Shown here piece by piece: positions 42,149 to 50,301 of a DNA stretch of 64,000 nt; the stretch's first letter is position 1, and each line of letters opens with the position of its first letter. Source of the stretch: JAUIIK01 sp963709995 (GTDB taxonomy: Bacteria; Chloroflexota; Chloroflexia; Thermomicrobiales; CFX8); NCBI GenBank assembly GCA_963709995.1, contig CAVPYN010000011.1, positions 62,001-126,000 of the forward strand. The letters are read 5' to 3'. The notes beneath the pieces are model-generated. The model worked only from the letters and a program-made list of their open reading frames with translations. It had not been told where the DNA came from and ran no database searches. The translations under genes were made by a program, and so were the position numbers.

Positions 42149-43711
42149 ATGACCGTCTTCAGGAGTCCGTATGCGCAAGTCAACATTCCGGAAACCGTCT
42201 CGCTAGCGCGGTTTCTCATTCAACGTGGCAAGCAGCGACCGGAGAAGATCGCCTTCATCGATGGAGACAGTGGAGCAACGCGCACGTTCGCGGAAGTCAT
42301 TGATCTAGGCCATCGCGCTGCAGCTGGCTATCGGTCCCTCGGTCTGCAGCCTGGAGAGGTCGTCGCCATCTTCAACGCAAACACCTTCGACTGGCCCATT
42401 GCGTACTATGGTGCGTTGTTCGCAGGAGCATCAGTTACAACGATCAACCCGCTCTACACTACCAGCGAGCTTCAGCGCCAATTAGACGATACCGGCGCAG
42501 TGCTGCTAGTCACCTCGTCGGATCAAATGGAAAAGGTCAGCAACGTTCGCGTCACAACGGGCATTCGAGCAGTAGTGACCTTCGACGATGCTAAGGGAAC
42601 GACATCCTTCTTATCGATGCTGGACCACGGCCCGGATCCCGCCATCGATGTCGATCCCGAAAGTGTCTGTCTGCTTCCGTCATCGAGCGGTACGACAGGA
42701 CTACCCAAAGCCGTCATGCTTACGCATGAGAACATCGTCGCCAACATCATCCAGTGCGAGGGAGCGGATTTCTGGACCGAGAACGATACGCTGATCAATG
42801 TCCTGCCGTTCTATCACCTTGCAGGACTCGGCATCTTCCTTAACCTCGGCTTCGCGGCCGGCTCGACAATGGTCCTGCTGCCACGGTTCGACCTTGAGAT
42901 GATGTTGAAGGCCATTGAGAAGCATCGCGTGACAAAAACCTTCCTGGTCCCTCCAATCCTTCTGGCGATGGCAAAGGACCCGAGGGTTGATCAGTACGAT
43001 TTATCCAGCCTGACCAGCGTAATCTGCAGCGCGGCGCCCGTCGGTGGAGAGCTAGGCCAACTCTTCAGCGGACGGCTCGCCTGCGAGCTTCGGGAGGGAT
43101 TCGGGATGACAGAGACAAGTCCCGGAATTAGCGTCAACCCATCTGGAAAGATCGTCTACGGCTCGGCAGGTCCCCTGATGCCCAATACCGAGGGGAAGAT
43201 CGTCGACATTCAGACTGGCGACGATCTCGGTCCGAATGAGCGGGGCGAGATCTGGGTGCGCGGACCGCAGGTGATGAAGGGTTATCTCAACCGGCCCGAT
43301 GCGACGGCGATCACGATCACGCCCGATGGCTGGCTGCGGACCGGGGACATCGGTTATGCCGATGAGAACGGCTACTTCTACATCATCGACCGGCTCAAGG
43401 AACTGATCAAGTACAAGGCCTACCAGGTCGCCCCAGCCGAGCTCGAAGACGTCCTCAAGGGCCATCCCGAGATCCTCGACGCCGCCGTCGTCGGCAGCCC
43501 GGACGAAGAAGCCGGCGAGCTGCCCAAGGCCTTCGTCGTCACGGAAGCTGACCTCAGCGAGCAGGAGATCATCGACTACGTCGCCGAGCGGGTCGCGCCC
43601 TACAAGAAGATCCGCCTGGTCGAGTTCATCGACGCGATCCCGAAGAATCCGTCCGGCAAGATCCTGCGCCGCGATCTGATCGAGCGCGAACGCGCTGCCG
43701 TCGCGGTCTGA
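42149..43711 (+). CDS. AMP-dependent acyl-CoA ligase (4-coumarate-CoA ligase-like)
   Basis: 520-residue ANL-superfamily enzyme that adenylates a carboxylate and transfers it to CoA. P-loop 'LLPSSSGTTGLPKAVMLTH', A5 'LREGFGMTETSPGISVNP', A8 hinge 'GWLRTGDIGYADENGYFYII' with 'DRLKELIKYKAYQVAPAELE', and the catalytic Lys in 'NPSGKILRRDL' (A10). The FYHLAGLG region ('LPFYHLAGLGIFLNLGF') is typical of 4CL/firefly-luciferase-like and medium-chain ligases. GAAGGAG precedes the ATG. It is followed after 13 bases by an alpha/beta hydrolase, so the pair is probably an operon for carboxylate or ester breakdown; substrate unknown. Confidence 0.9.
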   Translation: MTVFRSPYAQVNIPETVSLARFLIQRGKQRPEKIAFIDGDSGATRTFAEVIDLGHRAAAGYRSLGLQPGEVVAIFNANTFDWPIAYYGALFAGASVTTINPLYTTSELQRQLDDTGAVLLVTSSDQMEKVSNVRVTTGIRAVVTFDDAKGTTSFLSMLDHGPDPAIDVDPESVCLLPSSSGTTGLPKAVMLTHENIVANIIQCEGADFWTENDTLINVLPFYHLAGLGIFLNLGFAAGSTMVLLPRFDLEMMLKAIEKHRVTKTFLVPPILLAMAKDPRVDQYDLSSLTSVICSAAPVGGELGQLFSGRLACELREGFGMTETSPGISVNPSGKIVYGSAGPLMPNTEGKIVDIQTGDDLGPNERGEIWVRGPQVMKGYLNRPDATAITITPDGWLRTGDIGYADENGYFYIIDRLKELIKYKAYQVAPAELEDVLKGHPEILDAAVVGSPDEEAGELPKAFVVTEADLSEQEIIDYVAERVAPYKKIRLVEFIDAIPKNPSGKILRRDLIERERAAVAV

Positions 43712-43724
43712 AAGGTTCGAGTCG

Positions 43725-44543
43725 ATGCCCTACGCAACCGCGCCCGACGGCGTTCGCATTCACTACGTCACTGAGGGGGACGGGCCACCGCTCGTCCTCC
43801 ACCACGGCTTCACCGGCAGCCTCCATGACTGGCAGACGTTCGGCTTCGTCGATGCGCTACGGGACGACTACCGGCTGATCATGCACGACGCCCGTGGCCA
43901 TGGCCTGAGCGATAAGCCACACGACCCGAACGCCTACGGGCTGGATCTCGCGGCGTGCGACGTCGTCGCGGTGCTCGATCATCTGGGCATCGAGCAAGCG
44001 CATTATTACGGTTACTCCTTTGGTGGGGTCATCGGCTGGGCCCTCGGGAAGTACGCGCCGGAACGCTTCGCGTCACTGATCATCGGCGGCGCACAGCCCT
44101 ATCCTCCGCCTCCCGGTGTCGGAGAACGTTTCGGCGAGATGCTCGACTACCTCTCGCAGGGCATGGAAACTTACATTAGCTGGTCCGAGAGCCGCGTCGG
44201 TCCCTGGCCAGCTGAATTCCGCGAGCGCGGCCTTCAGAACGACCCGCTCGCGCTCCAGGCCTTTATGACCGCTGAGCCAACCGACGACACCGACGGGCTG
44301 CGCTTCGACGACGCACTCGACCAGATGACGATGCCGGTGCTGCTCATCTCCGGCGACAATGACGAACGCTACGCAGGCAGCCGGGCGAAAAGGGCGGCCG
44401 GCTGCTTCCCGGACGGCCGATATATTGAGGTCCCGGACGCCGACCATTTCAAACTCTATGTTCGTGGCGACCTCGTCGCGCCGCACGTGCAGGCATTTCT
44501 CGACAGACAGAACGCGCTAGCTCCGGAACCCCACGCGCCCTGA
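43725..44543 (+). CDS. Alpha/beta hydrolase
   Basis: 272 residues. Oxyanion strand 'PPLVLHHGFTGSLHDW', nucleophile elbow 'YYGYSFGGVIGWALG' (Ser near 97), acid in 'LLISGDNDERYAG' (near 212), His in 'EVPDADHFKLYV' (near 241). The triad is complete. The 'HDARGHGLSDKPHDP' strand is common in esterases and C-C hydrolases. Thirteen bases separate it from the acyl-CoA ligase stop, so co-transcription is likely. Confidence 0.87.
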   Translation: MPYATAPDGVRIHYVTEGDGPPLVLHHGFTGSLHDWQTFGFVDALRDDYRLIMHDARGHGLSDKPHDPNAYGLDLAACDVVAVLDHLGIEQAHYYGYSFGGVIGWALGKYAPERFASLIIGGAQPYPPPPGVGERFGEMLDYLSQGMETYISWSESRVGPWPAEFRERGLQNDPLALQAFMTAEPTDDTDGLRFDDALDQMTMPVLLISGDNDERYAGSRAKRAAGCFPDGRYIEVPDADHFKLYVRGDLVAPHVQAFLDRQNALAPEPHAP

Positions 44544-44554
44544 CCGCAGGAATG

Positions 44555-44583
44555 TTGACGCAATCGCAAAACGGGCGCATGAT
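44555..44583 (+). promoter_or_regulatory. Promoter of the first tandem LuxR-type regulator
   Basis: TTGACG (44555-44560) and CATGAT (44578-44583), 17-base spacer. The -10 side reads CATGATGGCCAGGGAC, nearly the same as at the second paralog (47079-47094). Confidence 0.6.
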
Positions 44584-44624
44584 GGCCAGGGACTGATTCC
44601 CCCGAACTGGAGGCGCCGCCGTAG

Positions 44625-47030
44625 ATGCCAGCCAACACGCTCGCACAATCTGACTCCCTTTACCCACGTCAAGCGGCTTCAAATGGCGCGCAATCTCATC
44701 TCCCGATGCCACTCACGCCATTCATTGGTCGCGAGCCGGAGGTCGCAGGCGCCGTCGCGCAGCTCGCCCGCAACGAGGTGCGCCTGCTTACGCTCACCGG
44801 ACCCGGCGGAGCGGGCAAGACCCGGCTCGCTATCGAGGTCGCGACCCTGGTCGAGTCTGATTTCCCCGACGGCATCTACTTCCTCGAACTTGCTCCGATC
44901 ACCGACCCTGGCGACTTCATCCCGGCAATCGCCAGAGAGTTTCACGTGCTTGCCGCAGGCGGCGAATCGCCGCAGTCGATCCTGCACCAGCTGCTGGGCG
45001 ATCGGACAATGCTTCTGGTTCTCGATAATTTCGATCAGATCGTCGACGCTGCACCGGCGGTGGCCGAGCTTTTGGCGAACTGTCCACGCCTCAAAGTCCT
45101 CGTCACCAGCAGGATCGTGTTGAACATCCAGGGCGAGCACGAGTTCCCGGTGCCACCGCTCAGCCTCCCCGAGACGGGACCGGGACGCACCTGGCGCACG
45201 CTGGCCACTGAAGAATTGAACCGCTATGACGCGATACAGCTCTTTGTCCAACGCGCGCGGGCCGTCCGACCAGACTTCGATCTATCGGACGAAAACAGCC
45301 TGGCCATCGTCAATATCTGCCGCCGGCTGGATGGTCTACCACTGGCAATCGAGCTCGCCGCGGCCCGCACGAAAATCCTCTCGCCCGAGGCACTTCTGAC
45401 GCGCCTATCCCACAGCCTGGATATCCTCAGTGGAGGCGCTCGCGATTTGCCTCCCCGACTCCGAACGATGAGGGCCGCGATCGCATGGAGCTACGAGCTA
45501 CTCGAACCGGAAGAACAAGAGCTATTCCAGCAGATCGCGGTCTTTGCCGGCGGCTTCACGCTCGACGCGGCCGAGGCGGTCTGCGGCGATAGATACGATG
45601 TGCTCTCCGGAATCGCCACACTCACCAACAATAGCCTCTTGCGAAGGACTGAGTTGACTGATGCGACGCCACGCTTCCTGATGCTCGAAACGGTGCGAGA
45701 GTTCGGAATAGAGCAATTGAAGGCGGGGGAACACGAACACGACGCTCGGTCCAGACACGCCAAATGGGTGTGCGACTGGATGGGCGAACTTCACGGCAGG
45801 CTGTTCGGGCCGGAAGCCCCTGCACTTCTCGATCGTTTCGAAGTCGAGCACGAGAACGTAAGAGCGACGCTGCGCTGGCTGATAGCCCAGGGATCCATCG
45901 ACGCAGGCCTCCATCTCGCTAACGACTGCGCCTTCTTCTGGTTCTACCGCAACTACTTCAAAGAAGCACGGGACTGGTTCGAGCAACTCGAACAGCGTAC
46001 GGGAGCCGTACCTACTCCCTGGCATGCGCGCGCACTATGTTTCCAGGGTCTCCTGAATCAAGCGCTCAGCAACTTCCCCAAATCGCTGGAACTGACAGAA
46101 CGCAGCCTCTCGATGGCGAGGCAAGCTGACGACCAGGAAAGCGTCGCGATTGCCATCTACCACATGGGAGATCTGCTGGACACGATGGAGGAATTTGAAC
46201 GGGCGGAATCGTACTTCACGGATGCCATAGCAATGTTCCGCGAACTGAACGAACCGATCTTCCTGAGCTTGACCCTGGCCCTGCACTCGCTCGTCGTTCA
46301 CCGTCGCGGTGACGCTGCGCTCGCTCATGAGATGGCAGCCGAGGGGTTGGCCTATGCACGTGAAACCGGATTTGGGTGGGCAATCGCGTATTGCTTGAAT
46401 CGTCAGGGACGCTTCGCGAGCGATGCCCGGGACTTCGCGAGCGCCGCGCCGCTGTACCAGGAGAGCCTTCGGATCTGGAACGAGTTTGGCGACCGCTGGC
46501 GCGTTACACGAACGCTGGCAGATGTAGCAGACAGCGCGGTGATGGTGGGTTATCCCGATCGCGCCGCAGTGTTGCTCGGGGCAGCTGAGGCCCTGAACGA
46601 GCCGCCCGCAACAACGCTCCGCTTCGCGGACGACTCATCGTGGCGCCGCGCCTACAAAGAGGCGCAGGCACAGCTCGACGCTGAAACCTTCGAACGGTTG
46701 TGGAATGAGGGTCGCAACATGTCCTGGGATGAGGCAATCGCCGTCGCGCTCGAACCGCTGACCGCCAGTGGGACGCGAGCGAAAACTACAGTGACGGCGA
46801 CCGAGATTCCCGATAGCGGTCTATCACCTCGAGAGCTTGAAGTCCTCGCATTGCTGGTCGAAGGACACACCGACCGCGAGATCGCCGAAGAGCTCTTTAT
46901 CAGCCCGCGCACTGCGCAGGGGCACGTCAGCAACATCTTCAACAAGCTCGGGGTCAACAGCCGCACCGCGGCGGTCGCGACTGCGTTACAGTCTGGACTG
47001 CTGCCCATAGTTGACGCCCCGGAGAAGTAG
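44625..47030 (+). CDS. LuxR-family STAND (NB-ARC-like) transcriptional regulator, tandem paralog 1
   Basis: 801 residues. 'LTPFIGREPEVAGAVAQL' leads into Walker A 'LTGPGGAGKTRLAIEVA' (about 59-66), Walker B 'TMLLVLDNFDQIVDAAP', 'LKVLVTSRIVLNIQGEHEFP' and the GLPLAIELAAAR motif of AfsR-type NB-ARC ATPases. Helical TPR repeats follow from about 390, and a LuxR HTH ends the protein ('LSPRELEVLALLVEGHTDRE', 'ELFISPRTAQGHVSNIFNKLG'). Likely senses a ligand through the repeats and activates promoters after ATP-driven assembly. It has its own promoter, matching that of the next gene. Confidence 0.87.
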   Translation: MPANTLAQSDSLYPRQAASNGAQSHLPMPLTPFIGREPEVAGAVAQLARNEVRLLTLTGPGGAGKTRLAIEVATLVESDFPDGIYFLELAPITDPGDFIPAIAREFHVLAAGGESPQSILHQLLGDRTMLLVLDNFDQIVDAAPAVAELLANCPRLKVLVTSRIVLNIQGEHEFPVPPLSLPETGPGRTWRTLATEELNRYDAIQLFVQRARAVRPDFDLSDENSLAIVNICRRLDGLPLAIELAAARTKILSPEALLTRLSHSLDILSGGARDLPPRLRTMRAAIAWSYELLEPEEQELFQQIAVFAGGFTLDAAEAVCGDRYDVLSGIATLTNNSLLRRTELTDATPRFLMLETVREFGIEQLKAGEHEHDARSRHAKWVCDWMGELHGRLFGPEAPALLDRFEVEHENVRATLRWLIAQGSIDAGLHLANDCAFFWFYRNYFKEARDWFEQLEQRTGAVPTPWHARALCFQGLLNQALSNFPKSLELTERSLSMARQADDQESVAIAIYHMGDLLDTMEEFERAESYFTDAIAMFRELNEPIFLSLTLALHSLVVHRRGDAALAHEMAAEGLAYARETGFGWAIAYCLNRQGRFASDARDFASAAPLYQESLRIWNEFGDRWRVTRTLADVADSAVMVGYPDRAAVLLGAAEALNEPPATTLRFADDSSWRRAYKEAQAQLDAETFERLWNEGRNMSWDEAIAVALEPLTASGTRAKTTVTATEIPDSGLSPRELEVLALLVEGHTDREIAEELFISPRTAQGHVSNIFNKLGVNSRTAAVATALQSGLLPIVDAPEK

Positions 47031-47055
47031 TGCGCCAGACCGAAATTTCAATGCG

Positions 47056-47084
47056 TTGACGCTTCGGACTTCGAAGGGCATGAT
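47056..47084 (+). promoter_or_regulatory. Promoter of the second tandem LuxR-type regulator
   Basis: TTGACG (47056-47061) and CATGAT (47079-47084), 17-base spacer, in a 96-base gap. Same hexamers and spacing as at 44555-44583. A short inverted pair AATGCGT / ACGCATT flanks the site and could be an operator. Confidence 0.6.
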
Positions 47085-47126
47085 GGTCAAGGACGCATTG
47101 ACCCGATCAAATGAACGAAGCGTCGC

Positions 47127-49553
47127 ATGTCCGCCACACTCTCGCCGGAACCTAATGGACGTACACACGAGCCAACCGGCAGCGATGGCATCTCTCTAAA
47201 CCAAAGCGGGCTGCCAGCGCCACTCACCCCGTTCGTTGGAAGACAGAAGGAGCTATCGTCCGCATTAGCCCTCCTGCGGCGGGATGATGTCCGACTGTTG
47301 ACGTTGACCGGACCAGGCGGCGTCGGCAAGACGAGGCTCGCAATCGAGATCGCAAGGAGTGGGCGGGTTGACTTTCCCGATGGTGTTCTCTTAATTGAAC
47401 TCGCGTCGATAACCGATCCGGGCCGGCTCCTCCCAGCGATCGCCAGAGAGTTCGCCATCCCGGAGGGCGGCGACCGGTTGCCACTCGAAAGCCTCACCGT
47501 GCTGCTGCGAGACAAGCGGCTGCTCCTGGTACTCGATAATTGTGATCAAATCGTCGCGGCAGCGCCAGCGCTCGGCGAACTGCTCGCGGGCTGTCCGGAT
47601 CTCTCGTTGCTAGTAACGAGCCGGATCATACTCAACATTCAAGGAGAGCATGAATTTCAGGTTGCGCCGCTGCCCGTGCCCGAACCCGGCCCCGGCCGGA
47701 CCTGGAAGGCACTCAGGCCGGTTGAACTGGCACAGTATGATTCTGCCGCCCTCTTCCTGCAACGGGCTCGTGCCGTTCGGCCCGACTTCGTCCTCACACG
47801 CGAGAACAGTGTGGCTATTGCCACAATCTGCCGGCAGCTCGACGGCTTGCCACTTGCGATCGAGCTTGCAGCAGCGCGCCTGAAGATACTGACGCCGGAA
47901 GCGCTGGCGACCCGCCTCGCGCATCGCTTGGACATCCTCACCGGTGGAGCGCGGGATCAGCCTGAACGCCTCCAGACGATGCGTTCCGCGATTGCCTGGT
48001 CTTACGAACTACTTGAGACGAATGAGCAGGCTCTATTCCGCCAGTTGGCACTCTTTGTAGGCGGCTTCACACTCGACGCTGCCGAAGGCGTCTGTAATGG
48101 AATCGCCGCTGCGACGGGCGACGTCCTGACCGGTGTGGCGACACTTGTCGACAACAGCCTCCTGAACCACTTCGAAGATGCGACCGGTGAACTCCGCTTC
48201 GCTATGCTCGATGTGATTCGCGAGTTCGGCCTGGAACAACTCGTGGCACACGGCGAGGAGCAACATGCGCGCGAAACGTACGTTAACTGGTACATCGGCC
48301 AGGCCATCGATGCTGAACGACGCGGCTTCGGCGCAAACGACATAGTGGTCCTTAACCGCCTCGAGCTGGAACACGACAACATTCGTTGCGCCCTGGACTG
48401 GACCCTGGAACACGGTCAGATCGAATCGGGGATGCGCCTGGCCTGCTGGGCCTGGCCGCTCTGGTTCCTCAATAGCTACTTCGTCGAAGGTCGCAGCTGG
48501 ATGGAGCAACTCCTCCAGCATGCGGAAGAGCCGCGTTCGCGTGCCTATGCGATGACGTTGAGCCTCGACAGCCTCCTGTGCGCCGCACTCGAGGACTTCC
48601 AGCTCGCGGTAAAGCAACTTGAGGAGGCGACAACCATCGCCCAGGAAATCGACGACAGACGCTGCCTCGCAATCTCCATGCAGGCACAAGCCGACATTGT
48701 CGATGCGATTGGGGACTATGAGCGCGCCGAAATGTTGTCGATCGAATCGGCAACCCTGCTCAGGGAAACTCGTGAAGACGGCTGGCTCGTTGCCGCGCTG
48801 TCGAACCTGGCGATGCTTGCGCATCGCCGCGGAGACGACGATGCGGCGGAGCGTCACGCAAACGAGGCCTTGGAGATTTCCCAGCGCATCGGATTCCGGT
48901 GGGGCATTGCAATGAGTCTCAGCAGACAGGGGCGCTTTGCCAGCGATTCGGGCGATTTCGAGCAGGCGACGCGGCTTTTCCAGGAGGCGCTGGTAGTCTG
49001 GCGTGAGATTGGCGATCGCTGGCGGGTGACGCGAGCGCTAGCCGACGTTGCCGACATGGCCGCGATGACACAACGGCCGCAGTACGCTGCCCGCATGCTC
49101 GGGGCGGCAGAAGCCCTCAACGAACCCCTCGCGGTTTCGATCGAGTTCGCCGATAGTTCGGGATGGCGCCGCGCGCACGCCGAAGCAATGGAGCAACTTG
49201 GTCCCGATGATTACAGACAGCATTGGGAAGCTGGCCAGCAAATGACATGGGACGCTGCCATCAGCGCGGCTTTGGAGTTGCCACCACAGGATGCTGCGCA
49301 AATTCACCCTTCAGCGCGCCCGGCTGAAGACCTCACGCACTCGCTATCCCCCCGGGAACTTGAGGTCCTTCAGTTGCTTGTCGCAGGTAGCACCGACCGC
49401 GAGATCGCCGAAACACTCTTCATCAGCCCGCGCACTGCTCAAGGCCACGTCTCAAACATCTTCAACAAACTCGGCGTCAATTCCCGCACTGCTGCGGTCG
49501 CGACCGCGCTCCAGAGTGACCTGCTCCAAGCGAACGACTCAGATACCAGGTAA
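47127..49553 (+). CDS. LuxR-family STAND (NB-ARC-like) transcriptional regulator, tandem paralog 2
   Basis: 808 residues, aligned over its whole length with the preceding gene. 'LTPFVGRQKELSSALALLRR', Walker A 'LTGPGGVGKTRLAIEIA' (about 62-69), Walker B 'LLLVLDNCDQIVAAAP', 'LSLLVTSRIILNIQGEHEF', TPR-like region, and a LuxR HTH whose recognition part ('FISPRTAQGHVSNIFNKLG', then 'VNSRTAAVATALQS') is identical to paralog 1. The ligand-sensing middle is more different than the ends. Sharing the HTH suggests the two bind the same DNA site while reading different signals (inference). Confidence 0.87.
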   Translation: MSATLSPEPNGRTHEPTGSDGISLNQSGLPAPLTPFVGRQKELSSALALLRRDDVRLLTLTGPGGVGKTRLAIEIARSGRVDFPDGVLLIELASITDPGRLLPAIAREFAIPEGGDRLPLESLTVLLRDKRLLLVLDNCDQIVAAAPALGELLAGCPDLSLLVTSRIILNIQGEHEFQVAPLPVPEPGPGRTWKALRPVELAQYDSAALFLQRARAVRPDFVLTRENSVAIATICRQLDGLPLAIELAAARLKILTPEALATRLAHRLDILTGGARDQPERLQTMRSAIAWSYELLETNEQALFRQLALFVGGFTLDAAEGVCNGIAAATGDVLTGVATLVDNSLLNHFEDATGELRFAMLDVIREFGLEQLVAHGEEQHARETYVNWYIGQAIDAERRGFGANDIVVLNRLELEHDNIRCALDWTLEHGQIESGMRLACWAWPLWFLNSYFVEGRSWMEQLLQHAEEPRSRAYAMTLSLDSLLCAALEDFQLAVKQLEEATTIAQEIDDRRCLAISMQAQADIVDAIGDYERAEMLSIESATLLRETREDGWLVAALSNLAMLAHRRGDDDAAERHANEALEISQRIGFRWGIAMSLSRQGRFASDSGDFEQATRLFQEALVVWREIGDRWRVTRALADVADMAAMTQRPQYAARMLGAAEALNEPLAVSIEFADSSGWRRAHAEAMEQLGPDDYRQHWEAGQQMTWDAAISAALELPPQDAAQIHPSARPAEDLTHSLSPRELEVLQLLVAGSTDREIAETLFISPRTAQGHVSNIFNKLGVNSRTAAVATALQSDLLQANDSDTR

Positions 49554-49610
49554 TTACGCCACATCCAATCCAATAGCCCGTAACTCAAATAGGCAATCGA
49601 GGTTTGCAGC

Positions 49611-49660
49611 AACCCGTAATTTACACGGTGTCCCGACGCCGGCGATGCCTCATGATAGGT
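49611..49660 (+). promoter_or_regulatory. Upstream motif shared with 52631-52680
   Basis: The first 21 bases, AACCCGTAATTTACACGGTG plus T, match 18 of 21 positions at 52631-52651, and the next 30 bases are alignable. Contains ACACGGTGT. It lies 90 bases ahead of a small ORF here and about 110 ahead of the ABC ATPase gene there, so it could be a shared promoter or operator. Confidence 0.4.
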
Positions 49661-49700
49661 ACATCGTTGAAGATCGCAAGCAACCAGAGAGGGTTCTGAA

Positions 49701-49901
49701 ATGGCGAAACGACCAGAGATTCACCAACCTACCTGGCGCACTGGAGCGATTCTCAGCTTTCGCGGCATCGACTTCATCGCCGGCCCGGATCAGCGCTGCG
49801 CTGAATACCCCGGCATCTCAGGAGTCGAGAACTTCTTCCGTGTTCCGACAGGCAATCAGCATTCCGTGCGGTCCGGAGCAACAGCTCGGACGTGGCGCTG
49901 A
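49701..49901 (+). CDS. Small ORF, 66 residues, no known family
   Basis: ATG 49701 follows GAGAGGG at a good distance. The peptide begins MAKRPEIHQPTWRTGAILSF and has a middle part rich in G/C-ending codons ('GIDFIAGPDQRCAEYPGISG'), but the last third looks less coding-like. No signal peptide or membrane segment. Placed between the tandem LuxR genes and another small ORF. Could be real, or the start of a frameshifted gene. Confidence 0.3.
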   Translation: MAKRPEIHQPTWRTGAILSFRGIDFIAGPDQRCAEYPGISGVENFFRVPTGNQHSVRSGATARTWR

Positions 49902-49950
49902 TCTCGCGACGAAGCGATTTCTCACAGCAAGCATTGGAAAGGATCGATCG

Positions 49951-50140
49951 ATGGAAACCGAGATTCGAATACTCAACAGCACAGATCTCCGAGCCGAGGG
50001 ATTTACGTCAGAACAGATTGCAAGCCTGCGGGCGTTGCGCGACAGAGTATCCAATCGCGGAGATCATCGATTCCCAGCGGGCCATGCAGCAGCTCAGATT
50101 TCTCAAGTGGCGTTACGCGACGGGCCGGATAGGAGGGTGA
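49951..50140 (+). CDS. Small protein with conserved C-terminal 'LRFLKWRYATG' region (frameshifted)
   Basis: ATG 49951 has AAAGGA upstream. 'METEIRILNSTDLRAEGFTS' and 'EQIASLRALRDR' run to about 50049, where one extra G shifts the frame. The rest reads 'YPIAEIIDSQRAMQQL' and 'RFLKWRYATGRIGG' to the TGA at 50138. Joined length about 62 residues. I recall similar small proteins ('xEGFTxEQIxxLxALRxxYP...LxFLKWxYxxG') repeated in Chloroflexota genomes, without a known function. No metal or catalytic motif. Confidence 0.5.
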
Positions 50141-50189
50141 TTGACTGAGGATTTCGGGTTAGCCCCCATAGTGTGAACAACCCGCTTGG

Positions 50190-50290
50190 CATAGAGTGAA
50201 TGAAATGACGCGTCAGGACGATCTGACGTGATGGGCCCTAAAGCCCGGCAACCAGCGAGCGACAATGAAGTTGCTCGGAGATCCATCGAG
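50190..50290 (+). promoter_or_regulatory. Structured leader with a SAM-I-like core, before the PAP2 fusion gene
   Basis: Contains GGGCCCTAAAGCCCGGCAAC followed by CAGC (50233-50256), close to the SAM-I riboswitch core GGCCC-GAAA-CCCGGCAACC. An AGAGTGAATGA stretch upstream could be a kink-turn, the hairpin CGTCAGGACGATCTGACG lies between, and GAGCGAC/GTTGCTC forms a third stem. The usual 3' GGTGCTAATTCC is absent; GGAGATCC stands there. Tentative. Confidence 0.3.
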
Positions 50291-50301
50291 GGGAGCATGA
50301 G

